A stretch of 64,000 nt of DNA from Pseudomonas sp. GD04091 (GCF_029836165.1 NZ_JAOEBG010000019.1:58233-122232); one strand, 5' to 3'; positions 52,715-63,957 are shown, numbered from the stretch's first letter. Translations and numbers: made by a program. The notes: generated by a model from the sequence alone, not told the origin.

Positions 52715-53618
52715 TCTGCGCACGTTCGGCGCGGATGAATGCATGGAAAGCCAAGGCCACTGGTGATTGCCGCTTGGCCTTGGATTGCACCAGGCACCAG
52801 CTTCGGTACAGCGGCAGTTCCTCCACCGGCAGTTCCCTGAGCACCCCGGTGGCCAGCTCCAGGTTCACTGCGTGGCGGGTCAGCAGCGCGATGCCAAGTC
52901 CGGCGACCACGCACTCACGTTGCGAGTCGGTGGAAGCGACCTCCAGCGTCTGGGTGAAGTGCACGCGCTTGTCCTTGAAGTATTCCTCGCAGGCCTTGCG
53001 TGTCCCCGACCCTTGTTCACGGATCAACAGTGTATGAGGCTCAAGATCCTGCAGGCGCAGGCTGTCTGGCTTGCACAACGGATGGTCCGGCGGTGCCACG
53101 GCAACGATCGGGTTGTTGAGGAACGGCAGGAACTCCAGGCCCATGTCCTGGGGCACCATGGACATGATGGTCAAGTCGTCGCGGTTATCGGACAGGCGCC
53201 GGATCGCCTGGGCCCGGTTGACCACCGTCAGCGTGAGGTTGACCTCCGGGTGGCGCTGCTTGAAGGCGGCGAACAGGTGTGGCACGAAGTACTTGGCGCT
53301 GGATTCGATCGCCAGTTTCAACTGCCCCTGCAATGAGCCCTGCATGTCCGACAATTGCATGTCGAGGTTCTCCAGGCGCCCGAAGATATCCCGGCTGGCG
53401 CGTTGCAGCGCTTCGGCCGCCTCGGTCAGGTAAAGCTTCTTGCCGACGTACTCGAACAGCGGCTGGCCGACCAGCTCCTCGAGCTGGCGGATCTGTAGAC
53501 TAACGGCGGGTTGCGTCAGTGCCATCTCCTCGGCGGCCCGGCTGTAGGAGCGCAGATCACACACCTCATTGAAGACCTGCAGTTGACGCAAAGTCATACG
53601 CATCAATGACTTACGCAT
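52656..53618 (-). CDS. LysR-family regulator of pyruvate carboxylase (PycR/OadR-like)
   Basis: The 320-residue LysR regulator has an N-terminal helix-turn-helix (MTLRQLQVFNEVCDLRSYSR, ALTQPAVSLQIRQLEELVG, about 8-55) and a periplasmic-binding-like effector domain (about 95-305). It is divergent from the two pyruvate carboxylase genes, 188 bp away, as in P. aeruginosa pycR-pycA-pycB. I chose ATG 53618; ATG 53603 is possible. Its 3' end overlaps the convergent small gene by 59 bp. The effector is unknown. Confidence 0.9.
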   Translation of the reverse strand: MRKSLMRMTLRQLQVFNEVCDLRSYSRAAEEMALTQPAVSLQIRQLEELVGQPLFEYVGKKLYLTEAAEALQRASRDIFGRLENLDMQLSDMQGSLQGQLKLAIESSAKYFVPHLFAAFKQRHPEVNLTLTVVNRAQAIRRLSDNRDDLTIMSMVPQDMGLEFLPFLNNPIVAVAPPDHPLCKPDSLRLQDLEPHTLLIREQGSGTRKACEEYFKDKRVHFTQTLEVASTDSQRECVVAGLGIALLTRHAVNLELATGVLRELPVEELPLYRSWCLVQSKAKRQSPVALAFHAFIRAERAQISALVERFSGKLPPIPATP

Positions 53619-53806
53619 TTTTCCCGAACTCCGGCAAAACCTTGTTACCTCACTATAAGCTTTTGCTAATACTGCCTCTAACAAATATTGATTTTTGTTT
53701 ATCGACCTTCAGCGCTAGGGTGAATATGCGACTGGCCAGCGACGTCTGGTCACGCGCCGACCGGTAGAACCGGATCGTCTGTTCCTACGGCTTTGGGAAG
53801 ACTCCA

Positions 53807-55222
<1,416 letters not shown>

Positions 55223-55233
55223 GGAACCGAACA

Positions 55234-57042
55234 ATGTCCAAGAAAATCTTTGTCACCGACACGATCCTGCGCGACGCCCACCAGTCCCTGCTGGCCACCC
55301 GCATGCGCACCGAAGACATGCTGCCGATCTGCGACAAGCTCGACAAGGTCGGCTACTGGTCGCTGGAAGTCTGGGGTGGCGCCACCTTCGACGCCTGCGT
55401 GCGCTTCCTTAAGGAAGACCCGTGGGAGCGCCTGCGCAAACTGCGCAACGCGTTGCCCAATACCCGCCTGCAGATGCTCCTGCGCGGCCAGAACCTGCTG
55501 GGCTATCGCCACTACAGCGACGATGTGGTCAAGGCCTTCGTCGCCAAGGCCGCGGTCAACGGCATCGATGTGTTCCGCATCTTCGACGCCATGAACGACG
55601 TGCGTAACCTGCGTGTGGCCATCGAAGCGGTGAAGGCCGCCGGCAAGCACGCCCAGGGCACCATCGCCTACACCACCAGCCCGGTACATACCATCGACGC
55701 CTTCGTGCAGCAGGCCAAGCAGATGGAAGCCATGGGCTGCGACTCGGTGGCGATCAAGGACATGGCTGGCCTGCTGACCCCGTTCGCCACCGGCGAGCTG
55801 GTCAAGGCGCTGAAGGCCGAGCAATCGCTGCCGGTATTCGTCCACTCCCACGACACCGCGGGCCTGGCCGCCATGTGCCAGCTCAAGGCGGTGGAAAACG
55901 GCGCCGATCACATCGACACCGCGATCTCCAGCTTCGCCTGGGGCACCAGCCATCCGGGCACCGAGTCGATGGTCGCCGCGCTCAAGGGCAGCGAGTTCGA
56001 CACCGGCCTTGACCTGGAACTGCTGCAGGAGATCGGCCTGTACTTCTACGCCGTGCGCAAGAAGTACCACCAGTTCGAGAGCGAGTTCACCGCCGTGGAC
56101 ACCCGCGTGCAGGTCAACCAGGTTCCGGGTGGGATGATTTCCAACCTGGCCAACCAGCTCAAGGAGCAGGGCGCGCTCAACCGCATGAACGAAGTGCTGG
56201 CGGAAATCCCGCGGGTTCGTGAAGACCTCGGCTTCCCGCCGCTGGTCACCCCGACCTCGCAGATCGTCGGCACCCAGGCGTTCTTCAACGTGCTGGCCGG
56301 CGAGCGCTACAAGACCATCACCAACGAGGTGAAGCTGTACCTGCAAGGCGGCTATGGCAAGGCCCCGGGCGTGGTCAACGAGCAACTGCGCCGCCAGGCC
56401 ATCGGCAGCGAGGAAGTGATCGACGTGCGTCCGGCCGACCTGCTCAAGCCGGAAATGGCCAAGCTGCGCGCCGAGATCGGCAGCCTCGCGCATTCCGAGG
56501 AAGACGTGCTGACTTTCGCCATGTTCCCGGACATCGGTCGCAAGTTCCTCGAGGAGCGCGAAGCCGGCACCCTCAAGCCCGAAGCCCTGCTGCCGATTCC
56601 GGAAGCCGGCGCGGTGGGCTCGGTCAGTGGTGAAGGTGTGCCGACCGAGTTCGTCATCGACGTGCACGGCGAGACCTACCGCGTCGACATCACCGGCGTG
56701 GGCGTCAAGGCCGAGGGCAAGCGTCACTTCTACCTGTCCATCGATGGCATGCCGGAAGAAGTGGTGTTCGAGCCGCTCAACGACTTCGTCGGCGGTGGCG
56801 GCAGCAAGCGCAAGCAGGCCAGCGAGCCGGGCCATGTCAGCACCAGCATGCCGGGCAACATCGTCGATGTGCTGGTCAAGGAGGGCGATGTGGTCAAGGC
56901 CGGCCAGGCGGTGTTGATCACCGAGGCGATGAAGATGGAGACCGAAGTCCAGGCGGCCATCGCCGGCAAGGTCGTGGCCATTCACGTGGCCAAGGGTGAC
57001 CGGGTGACCCCGGGCGAGATCCTGATCGAGATCGAAGGCTGA
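55234..57042 (+). CDS. pycB: Pyruvate carboxylase subunit B (carboxyltransferase/biotin carrier)
   Basis: PycB moves the carboxyl group from biotin to pyruvate. ATG 55234 (MSKKIFVTDTILRDAHQSLLATR), with GAGGAA upstream, gives 602 residues. The HMGL-like catalytic barrel (about 5-275) shows DTILRDAHQS, GHDTAGLAAM-type metal site (HSHDTAG) and the carboxylated-Lys segment SVAIKDMAGLL. A helical PYC/OADA region (about 300-470) follows, then the C-terminal biotinyl domain with the biotin site EAMKMET (Lys near 569). The sequence is also oadA-like. No beta or gamma decarboxylase subunit genes are near, so pyruvate carboxylase is preferred. Confidence 0.93.
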   Translation: MSKKIFVTDTILRDAHQSLLATRMRTEDMLPICDKLDKVGYWSLEVWGGATFDACVRFLKEDPWERLRKLRNALPNTRLQMLLRGQNLLGYRHYSDDVVKAFVAKAAVNGIDVFRIFDAMNDVRNLRVAIEAVKAAGKHAQGTIAYTTSPVHTIDAFVQQAKQMEAMGCDSVAIKDMAGLLTPFATGELVKALKAEQSLPVFVHSHDTAGLAAMCQLKAVENGADHIDTAISSFAWGTSHPGTESMVAALKGSEFDTGLDLELLQEIGLYFYAVRKKYHQFESEFTAVDTRVQVNQVPGGMISNLANQLKEQGALNRMNEVLAEIPRVREDLGFPPLVTPTSQIVGTQAFFNVLAGERYKTITNEVKLYLQGGYGKAPGVVNEQLRRQAIGSEEVIDVRPADLLKPEMAKLRAEIGSLAHSEEDVLTFAMFPDIGRKFLEEREAGTLKPEALLPIPEAGAVGSVSGEGVPTEFVIDVHGETYRVDITGVGVKAEGKRHFYLSIDGMPEEVVFEPLNDFVGGGGSKRKQASEPGHVSTSMPGNIVDVLVKEGDVVKAGQAVLITEAMKMETEVQAAIAGKVVAIHVAKGDRVTPGEILIEIEG

Positions 57043-57074
57043 CAGAAGCCTTCATCTGCAAGCGGTTAACCTCT

Positions 57075-57099
57075 GGGGAGCGAATGCTCCCCTTTTTTT
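57075..57099 (+). terminator. Rho-independent terminator after pycB
   Basis: GGGGAGC (57075-57081) pairs perfectly with GCTCCCC (57086-57092) across GAAT, followed by seven T residues. Confidence 0.93.
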
Positions 57100-57130
57100 G
57101 CCTGGCTTCAGGGCCATATCGCGGGTCATC

Positions 57131-57160
57131 GTGGGAGCGGGCTTGCCCCGCGATGAGGTC
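57131..57160. repeat. Single REP element at the end of the GNAT gene
   Basis: GTGGGAGCGGGCTTGCCCCG (57131-57150), followed by CGATGAGGTC, is one arm of the P. putida REP type seen in pairs at 29100-29168 and 60543-60613. It lies just past the stop of the 57159-57830 gene. Confidence 0.8.
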
Positions 57161-57830
57161 AGCGCAGGCGACAGGCCTCCAACGTCCTCACCTGACCTTC
57201 GGGCTGCTGGTTCTCCGCGCTCAACCACCGCTCGAACCCCGACGCCACCGCCGGCCACTCGACATCGATGATCGAGTACCACGCCGTATCCCGGTTGCGA
57301 TCCTTGACCACCATGTGATTGCGGAACACCCCTTCGAAGAGAAAGCCGAACCGCTCGGCGGCGCGCTTGGAGCGGGCATTGGCGTTGTTGCACTTCCACT
57401 CCAGGCGGCGGTTGCCCAGCTCGAAGCCCAGCTTGCTCAGCAGGTAGACCGCCTCGGTGCCCTTCGGCGTGCGCTGCATGGCGGCGCCGAAGGCGATATG
57501 GCCGATCTCGAAACGGCCCTGTTCGGGGACGATCGACATGTAGCTGAGGATGCCCTGGACCTGGCCGTTGGCGCGGTCGATGACGCTGTAGAACAGCGGA
57601 TCGCGGCTGGCGGCGTTGCCTTCCAGCCAGCGGTCGAAATCGGTGCGTTCGCTGAACGGGCCGTAGGGCAGGTAGTCCCAAAGCACTGGGTCCGAGCCCG
57701 GCCCCTGCAGCACTTGCCAAAGATCGTTGCCATGGCGTGCTGGGTCGAGCTTCTCCAGGCGAATGAAGCGACCTTCGATGGGTTCGGCCTTGGGGGTCGC
57801 AGCGGGTTTCCAGTTCAATGCGTCGTTCAT
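57159..57830 (-). CDS. GNAT acetyltransferase, RimJ/RimL-like
   Basis: The 223-residue protein has the GNAT layout of RimJ/RimL-type enzymes, which acetylate amino groups of proteins or small molecules: GRFIRLEKLDPARHGNDLW (about 20-38), FEIGHIAFGAAMQRTPKGTEAVYLL (about 107-131, acetyl-CoA loop) and ERFGFLFEGVFRNHMVVKDRNRD (about 158-180). It is the last of three genes (58296-58925, 57838-58284, this one) spaced by 7-11 bp. The substrate is not readable from sequence. Confidence 0.85.
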   Translation of the reverse strand: MNDALNWKPAATPKAEPIEGRFIRLEKLDPARHGNDLWQVLQGPGSDPVLWDYLPYGPFSERTDFDRWLEGNAASRDPLFYSVIDRANGQVQGILSYMSIVPEQGRFEIGHIAFGAAMQRTPKGTEAVYLLSKLGFELGNRRLEWKCNNANARSKRAAERFGFLFEGVFRNHMVVKDRNRDTAWYSIIDVEWPAVASGFERWLSAENQQPEGQVRTLEACRLR

Positions 57831-57837
57831 GTTCGGC

Positions 57838-58284
57838 CTACAGTGCTTTGCGAAATTGGATGAAGCCCGGCCGTTCGGCTACCTGCTCGTACAGGCTGAT
57901 GGCAGTGGCGTTGGTCTCGTGGGTCAGCCAGTGGACCTTGATGCAGCCGGCGACCTTGGCCGTGGCATACACGTGCTCGATCAACTGGCGGCCGATGCCC
58001 AGGCCGCGCACCTCGCTGTCCACATAGAGATCCTGCAGGTAGCAGGAATTCTCGATGCTCCAGTTGGAGCGATGGTAGATGTAATTGACCATGCCCACGG
58101 CCTTGCCATCGACCCAGGCCAGCGCCGAGTGGGTGGGTTCGTTCGGGTCCAGCAGGCGCTGCCAGGTGCTGAGGCTGACTTCGCCCGCCAGTTCGGTCTG
58201 GTAGAAGCGCAGGTAGGCTTGCCACAAAGACAGCCATGCGGCGTGATCGCTGGCGCCCACCGGGCGCAGGGTGACGTGGGTCAT
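57838..58284 (-). CDS. GNAT acetyltransferase
   Basis: The 148-residue protein is a compact GNAT: the CoA-binding loop is RGLGIGRQLIEHVYATAK (about 93-110), preceded by LQDLYVDSEV. ATG 58284 has GAAGGAAAA upstream. It sits 11 bp after the paiB-like gene. In Bacillus the pair PaiA (a polyamine N-acetyltransferase) and PaiB are neighbours, so a small-molecule amine substrate is a reasonable idea here. The pairing is seen; the substrate is inference. Confidence 0.87.
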   Translation of the reverse strand: MTHVTLRPVGASDHAAWLSLWQAYLRFYQTELAGEVSLSTWQRLLDPNEPTHSALAWVDGKAVGMVNYIYHRSNWSIENSCYLQDLYVDSEVRGLGIGRQLIEHVYATAKVAGCIKVHWLTHETNATAISLYEQVAERPGFIQFRKAL

Positions 58285-58295
58285 GGGGTTTTCCT

Positions 58296-58925
58296 TCAGA
58301 GCTGACGCATGTGCGCCGCGAGTTGGTTGTCCTGATGGTCGGCGCTGGTGGTCAGGCCGTCGCGTACACCGGCCACGTCCTCGGCCGAGCGATTCTGGCT
58401 GAGCTTGCGCGCGCCTTGCAGGCGAGTGATGGGCAGGCGGATGCCGACGATGGCACGGAGCATGCCGTCCAGGTAGTCGCCGGGGGCATCGGTCACTTGC
58501 CAGGGCTCGGCGCGGCCCTGCTCGTGGCGATCGGTCAGGCGGCTGACGATGTCCAGCAAGGGCTCTGGTTCATGGATCACTTCGACCGGGCCGTAGGCAT
58601 GTACGGCGGTGTAGTTCCAGGTGGGTACCACCTTGGGATTGGTGAGCTTGCTCGGGTAGAAGGACGGACTGACATAGGCGTCGGCACCGGGGAACACCAG
58701 CAGGGCGTCAGCACCTTGCTGCAGGTCCTGCCACTGGCGGTTGGCCCGGGCCAGGTGGCCATAGACGGTGCCGAACTCGCCTTCATCGGTTGCCACCAGC
58801 ACCGGCAGATGGGTGGCCAGCAGGCCCTGTGCACCATGGCTGACCAGCATGGCCAGGCGGGTATGCAACATGTGCTGGTGCAAGCGGCCGACGTCGTGTT
58901 CCTGGTGAGGTTTGCTGTTGTACAT
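58296..58925 (-). CDS. FMN-binding PaiB-type protein
   Basis: The 209-residue protein belongs to the PaiB family, flavin-reductase-like split-barrel proteins (putative FMN binding) first described as negative regulators in Bacillus. The opening MYNSKPHQEHDVGRLHQHM, the HLPVLVATDEGEFGTVYGHLARAN segment (about 38-61), PSFYPSKL and VPTWNYTAVHAYG (about 101-113) are typical. It leads a three-gene unit with two GNATs and faces the MocR regulator, 90 bp away. The molecular role of PaiB proteins is not well settled. Confidence 0.85.
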   Translation of the reverse strand: MYNSKPHQEHDVGRLHQHMLHTRLAMLVSHGAQGLLATHLPVLVATDEGEFGTVYGHLARANRQWQDLQQGADALLVFPGADAYVSPSFYPSKLTNPKVVPTWNYTAVHAYGPVEVIHEPEPLLDIVSRLTDRHEQGRAEPWQVTDAPGDYLDGMLRAIVGIRLPITRLQGARKLSQNRSAEDVAGVRDGLTTSADHQDNQLAAHMRQL

Positions 58926-58964
58926 GCCGGGATTCCTTGTGGTCTGGCTTCATCCTAGGCAGGC

Positions 58965-59013
58965 TATTGGTCCTGTGTAAGAGCCATTCAAACCTGTTTT
59001 CATAGGTCCAATA
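58965..59013. promoter_or_regulatory. Inverted repeat in the MocR / PaiB divergent promoter
   Basis: TATTGGTCCT (58965-58974) and AGGTCCAATA (59004-59013) are near-perfect inverted arms, nine of ten bases matching, 29 bp apart. Widely spaced arms in a divergent promoter are common for MocR regulators. I infer binding by the adjacent gene product. Confidence 0.6.
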
Positions 59014-59015
59014 CC

Positions 59016-60542
59016 ATGAGCGAGCCTGGCCATGCGTTGCCTTTCGATCCCACGGGTATCGTCCTTGATCGCCGCCGCGGGCTCAGTCAGCAGCTGTACC
59101 AGGCCTTGCGCGCGCGGGTACTGGATGGGCGGCTGGGCAGTGGCACTCGGTTGCCGGCCACCCGTGACCTGGCGGCGATGCTGGCGTTGTCGCGCAACAG
59201 TGTGGTGCGGGCCTACGACCAGCTTTACTCGGAAGGATTCATCGAGAGCCGGGTGGGGGATGGCACTTACGTCAGCCAGCTCCCTAAACTATCCACACAA
59301 CTGTCCACAGGGTTATCCCTGGGGTTATCAACAGGGTTATCCACATTTTGCCAGTCTGGTACTGAGGATTTATCCAGTTTAGGCGCGTCCAGCGAGCCTT
59401 TGCAGCGTCTGAAAAATCATCATCTGCCACCGCCCAGAAGCGGCTCACCGAGAGCATTTCGTGTTGGCGTACCGGCATTCGACCTGTTCCCGTTCGCGGT
59501 CTGGGCCAAGCTGCAAGCGGGTTTCTGGCGAAATCCGGATCCGGCCCAGCTTGGCTATGGCGATCCGGCGGGGGAGCTGCAACTGCGTGAGTTGATCGCG
59601 ACGTACCTGCGTCGCTCGCGAGGGCTCACCTGCATGGCTGAACAAATTGTGATCACCAGTGGCGCGCAGGAGGCGATCAGCCTTTGTGCACAGTTGCTGT
59701 TGCAGCCTGGAGATGGCGTGGCTGTGGAAAACCCTGGGTATCGGGCAGCCGGGCATGCCTTTGCCGTCGCTGGAGCGCAGCTGCGGGGTGTGCCGGTGGA
59801 TGAGGAAGGCCTCGATTGCGCAAGGCTGGCAGAGATCGCCGGGTGCCGGCTGGCCTATGTGACGCCCGCCCACCAGTACCCCACGGGTGTCACCATGAGC
59901 CTGGCTCGACGCCTGTCGCTGCTGGCCTGGGCCGAGCGGCACGATGGCTGGATCGTCGAGGACGACTATGACGGCGAGTACCGCTACAGCGGTGCGCCGC
60001 TGGCGCCGTTGGCCGCGTTGGACAGGCAGGGGCGGGTGCTGTACGTCGGCACGTTCGGCAAGATCGCCTTCCCTGCGCTGCGCCTGGGCTATCTGGTGCT
60101 GCCCCGCCGGTTGGTGCAGGCGTTCAGCCAGGGCAGGGCGCTGGCGGTGCGGCATTCGGAAGTCGGTACCCAGTGCGTCATGGCGCAGTTCATGGCTCAG
60201 GGGCACTTCCAGCGGCATATCCGCCGCATGCGCCGGGCGGCACTGGCACGGCGCAATGTGCTCAAGGCTGGCTGGCCTGCGGATGTGCCGGGCTTGGGCG
60301 CGATGCCCGACGTGGCGGCGGGGCTGCATGTGAAGGTGGATGTGGATAACTTTGCGCGGGAGCAAGAGCTGGTGGCGCGGGCGGAAGCGGTGGGGGTGGA
60401 GGTCAATCCGCTGAGTGCGTATTGGCTGGAGGAAAGCGATGAGCCTGTGGATAACCGGGCGGGCCTGGTGCTGGGGTTTGCGGCGGTGCCGGAAGCCCAG
60501 ATAGCAGGTGCGCTGATGCGCCTGCGCAAGGCCTGGAGGTAG
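59016..60542 (+). CDS. MocR-type transcriptional regulator (GntR HTH + aminotransferase domain)
   Basis: MocR/GabR/PdxR-type regulators join a GntR winged helix to a PLP-binding fold-type I domain. The 508-residue protein has the HTH at about 15-85 (GSGTRLPATRDLAAMLALSRNSVVRAYDQL-like), a linker (about 86-150) and the aminotransferase-like domain (about 155-505), with the PLP Lys probably in GTFGKIAFPALRLGY (about 347-361). The linker contains five tandem tetrapeptides LST(Q/G)- or LSLG-type, encoded by 12-bp DnaA-box-like repeats (59289-59348). It is divergent from the paiB-GNAT unit and probably regulates it. Confidence 0.92.
   Translation: MSEPGHALPFDPTGIVLDRRRGLSQQLYQALRARVLDGRLGSGTRLPATRDLAAMLALSRNSVVRAYDQLYSEGFIESRVGDGTYVSQLPKLSTQLSTGLSLGLSTGLSTFCQSGTEDLSSLGASSEPLQRLKNHHLPPPRSGSPRAFRVGVPAFDLFPFAVWAKLQAGFWRNPDPAQLGYGDPAGELQLRELIATYLRRSRGLTCMAEQIVITSGAQEAISLCAQLLLQPGDGVAVENPGYRAAGHAFAVAGAQLRGVPVDEEGLDCARLAEIAGCRLAYVTPAHQYPTGVTMSLARRLSLLAWAERHDGWIVEDDYDGEYRYSGAPLAPLAALDRQGRVLYVGTFGKIAFPALRLGYLVLPRRLVQAFSQGRALAVRHSEVGTQCVMAQFMAQGHFQRHIRRMRRAALARRNVLKAGWPADVPGLGAMPDVAAGLHVKVDVDNFAREQELVARAEAVGVEVNPLSAYWLEESDEPVDNRAGLVLGFAAVPEAQIAGALMRLRKAWR
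59289..59348 (+). repeat. Five tandem 12-bp DnaA-box-like units inside the MocR gene
   Basis: Units start at 59289, 59301, 59313, 59325 and 59337 with exact 12-bp period. Their first nine bases are CTATCCACA, CTGTCCACA, TTATCCCTG, TTATCAACA and TTATCCACA. The last is an exact DnaA box and two others have one mismatch. The units encode LSTQ-LSTG-LSLG-LSTG-LSTF. TTATCCAGT follows at 59370-59378. Further exact boxes lie at 60341-60349 and 60446-60454 in the same gene. Confidence 0.85.
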
Positions 60543-60613
60543 TCATCGCGGGGCAGTTGCCCCAACCCCAAGCCTTGCGCTGCGTGGGAGCGGGCATGCC
60601 CCGCGATGAGGTC
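60543..60613. repeat. Inverted REP pair between convergent genes
   Basis: TCATCGCGGGGCA (60543-60555) and TGCCCCGCGATGA (60597-60609) are perfect inverted arms with GTGGGAGCGGGCATGCCCCG between. The pair overlaps the stop of the polyamine-binding protein gene and separates it from the MocR gene. Confidence 0.85.
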
Positions 60614-61715
60614 AGGTCCCCGACTTGATCCTGGTCCAGGCCCGGGTCCGTGCGCGCTCGGCATCTCGTGGCAGCGGCTTCAAGGTATACAGCTTGGCCA
60701 TCGCCTCCGCCGTCGGGTACAGGTTTGGGTTGTTGCGAATCGCCGGGCTGACCTTGTCGGTCGCATCCTTGTTCGGGTTCGGGTAGCCGACGAAATCGCT
60801 GATCGGCGCGATCACCTCGGGCCGCAGCAGGTAATTGATGAAGGCGTGGGCATCCCCCGGGTTGGCGGCATTCTTCGGGATCGCCAGCATGTCGAACCAG
60901 ATCGGCGCCCCTTCCTTCGGCAGGCGCATGTCCACCACCACGCCGTTCTTCGCCTCCCGCGCGCGGTTGGCGGCCTGGGAGAAACTGCCCGAATAGCCCA
61001 CCGCCACGCAGATGTCGCCGTTGGCGATGTCGGCCATGTACTTGGACGAATGGAAGTAGGTGACGTGCGGACGGATCTTCAGCAGCAGGTCCTGGGCCTT
61101 CTGGTAGTCCGCCGGCTTGCCGCTGTTGGGGTCCAGGCCCAGGTACGACAGGGCCAGTGGCAGGATCTCCGACGGCGAATCGAGCAGCGCCACACCGCAT
61201 TGCTTGAGCTTGGCGATGTTCTCTTCCTTGAAGATCAGGTCCCAGCTGTCCACCGGCGCATTGTCGCCGAGAGCGGCCTTGACCTTGGCCGGGTTGAAGC
61301 CGATCAACACGGTGCCGTACATGTAGGGCACGGCGAACTTGTTACCGGGGTCATTGGCCTCGATCAGCTTCATCAGCGCCGGGTCCAGATGCGGCCAGTT
61401 GGGCAGCTTGGCGCGATCGAGCGGTTGGAACACGCCGGCCTCGATCTGCTTGGCGAGGAACACGTTGGACGGCACCACCACGTCATAGCCGGAGTTGCCG
61501 GTGAGCAGCTTGGCTTCCAGTGCCTCGTTGGTGTCGAAGATGTCGTAGACCAGCTTCACGCCGCTGTCTTTCTGGAAGTCGGTGAGGGTCTGCGGGGTGA
61601 TGTAGTCGAACCAGTTGTACACCCGCAGGGTGCGCTGTTCGGCGTGGGCCTGCAGCGTGCCGGCGCAGAGGCTGGCGGCGATGAGGGGGGCGAGCAGACG
61701 CTTGAGTCGGGCCAT
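60612..61715 (-). CDS. Polyamine ABC transporter substrate-binding protein (PotF/SpuD-like)
   Basis: A periplasmic solute-binding protein for putrescine/spermidine-type ligands. The 367-residue protein has a signal peptide (MARLKRLLAPLIAASLCAGT, cleavage at AHA near 26). The family opening RTLRVYNWFDYITPQTLTDF follows, then VVVPSNVFLAKQIEAGVFQPLDRAKLPN. Binding-site Trp and Asp residues (YNWFDY; a late SVDIR-like region) are of the usual type. It lies 2 bp after the amidohydrolase gene with no permease genes near, so it would feed a transporter encoded elsewhere. Confidence 0.9.
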   Translation of the reverse strand: MARLKRLLAPLIAASLCAGTLQAHAEQRTLRVYNWFDYITPQTLTDFQKDSGVKLVYDIFDTNEALEAKLLTGNSGYDVVVPSNVFLAKQIEAGVFQPLDRAKLPNWPHLDPALMKLIEANDPGNKFAVPYMYGTVLIGFNPAKVKAALGDNAPVDSWDLIFKEENIAKLKQCGVALLDSPSEILPLALSYLGLDPNSGKPADYQKAQDLLLKIRPHVTYFHSSKYMADIANGDICVAVGYSGSFSQAANRAREAKNGVVVDMRLPKEGAPIWFDMLAIPKNAANPGDAHAFINYLLRPEVIAPISDFVGYPNPNKDATDKVSPAIRNNPNLYPTAEAMAKLYTLKPLPRDAERARTRAWTRIKSGT

Positions 61716-61717
61716 GA

Positions 61718-62758
<1,041 letters not shown>

Positions 62759-62857
62759 TTTTGTTCTCCGGGTTATCACTGGCGTTGGGCCATTCTGGTG
62801 GGCGGCCAATCAAGGGAGAACGACGCAAACGGCCAAAAGGGGATCGATGTGGCCAAG

Positions 62858-63859
62858 TCATCCTCTGAAATGGCTCGGCGCAACGCCACTCCAGCGCTGA
62901 AACGCATGCCTGAAACTGGCCGTCTCACTGAACCCCAACGTCTCGGCGATGCGATAGATCGGCATCTGGTCCTCGGCCAGCAGTTGCTTGGCCCGCTCGA
63001 AGCGCAGCTCATCCAGCAGCTGTTGATAACTGCTGCCCAGCGCCTGCAGGTGGCGGCGCAAGGTGCGTGACGAGCAGTTCATCTGCCGGGCCAGCCCCTC
63101 CAGCCCCGGCGCGGCATCCAGCTGCTGCATCAGCAATTGGCGAATCCGTCCCAGCCAGGCCTGGCGCCCGGTGAACTCCAGGTTCAGGCGGCGGCAGCGT
63201 TCACTCATCGCCTTGTGGGTGACCGGGTCGGCCAAGGGCAGCGGCATGTCCAGACAGCGCCGCTCGAAGGCGAAGGCATTGTCACTGGCCTCGAAGCCGA
63301 GCGGGCACTGGAATGCACCGTCGTAGAGCGCGTGATAGCCGGGACGAGGATGCTCGAAGCGTGCCGCCAGCAGTGGCAGCGGGCGGCCGAGCAGGTCGTC
63401 GCAGATCACTTTCAGCGACACCAGGCAGAACTCGGCGTTGAACGCGGCCAGGCCTGGCGCGTCGTAATGATCGCTGGCGCTGAGCCAGACGCGCTGGCCG
63501 TCGTCCACCAGGCGCAGCTGGAAGACTGTTCCCAGCAGTGCCGGATAGCTCAATGCCAGGCGCAGGGCGTCACCCAAAGTGGCACTGGAGAGCAGGGCGT
63601 AACCGAGCATGCCGTAGCACGACACGTGCATGCGTCGGCCCAGCTCCAGGCCGATGTCCTCGCGTCGGGCCACGGCGTTGGCGCACACCTGCAGCTCTTG
63701 CTGGGTGGTGATGCGCGCATCGGCATGGCCCAGGTCCGCCGGGCCTATGCCGCTGCCGGCGAGCATCTGTTGTGCGTCGATGCCGGCTTCCTGGAACACC
63801 TGGAGGATCAGCGAAACCGCGTTGAGGGTGGTGAGGTGGCTGTGCAGCATGCTCGGCAT
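62858..63859 (-). CDS. AraC-family regulator of the acetylpolyamine operon
   Basis: The 333-residue protein has an arabinose_bd-type N-terminal domain (about 10-205: TTLNAVSLILQVFQEAGID ... CYGMLGYALLSSATLGDAL) and a C-terminal AraC double HTH (about 235-330: MNCSSRTLRRHLQALGSSYQQLL, LGFSETASFRHAFQRWSG). I chose ATG 63859; ATG 63850 is equally possible. It is upstream of, and in the same direction as, the amidohydrolase gene (99 bp gap), so it probably activates it in response to a polyamine or its acetyl form. The ligand is inferred. Confidence 0.85.
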   Translation of the reverse strand: MPSMLHSHLTTLNAVSLILQVFQEAGIDAQQMLAGSGIGPADLGHADARITTQQELQVCANAVARREDIGLELGRRMHVSCYGMLGYALLSSATLGDALRLALSYPALLGTVFQLRLVDDGQRVWLSASDHYDAPGLAAFNAEFCLVSLKVICDDLLGRPLPLLAARFEHPRPGYHALYDGAFQCPLGFEASDNAFAFERRCLDMPLPLADPVTHKAMSERCRRLNLEFTGRQAWLGRIRQLLMQQLDAAPGLEGLARQMNCSSRTLRRHLQALGSSYQQLLDELRFERAKQLLAEDQMPIYRIAETLGFSETASFRHAFQRWSGVAPSHFRG

Positions 63860-63957
63860 CCCGTTGGGCTGAGGGGCATTATGGAGCAAGTTGTGTGCCG
63901 TTCGAGGTTGGGTGGGAGCAGCTGTCTTGCATGATGACTGGAATTGACGCGTTGTCC

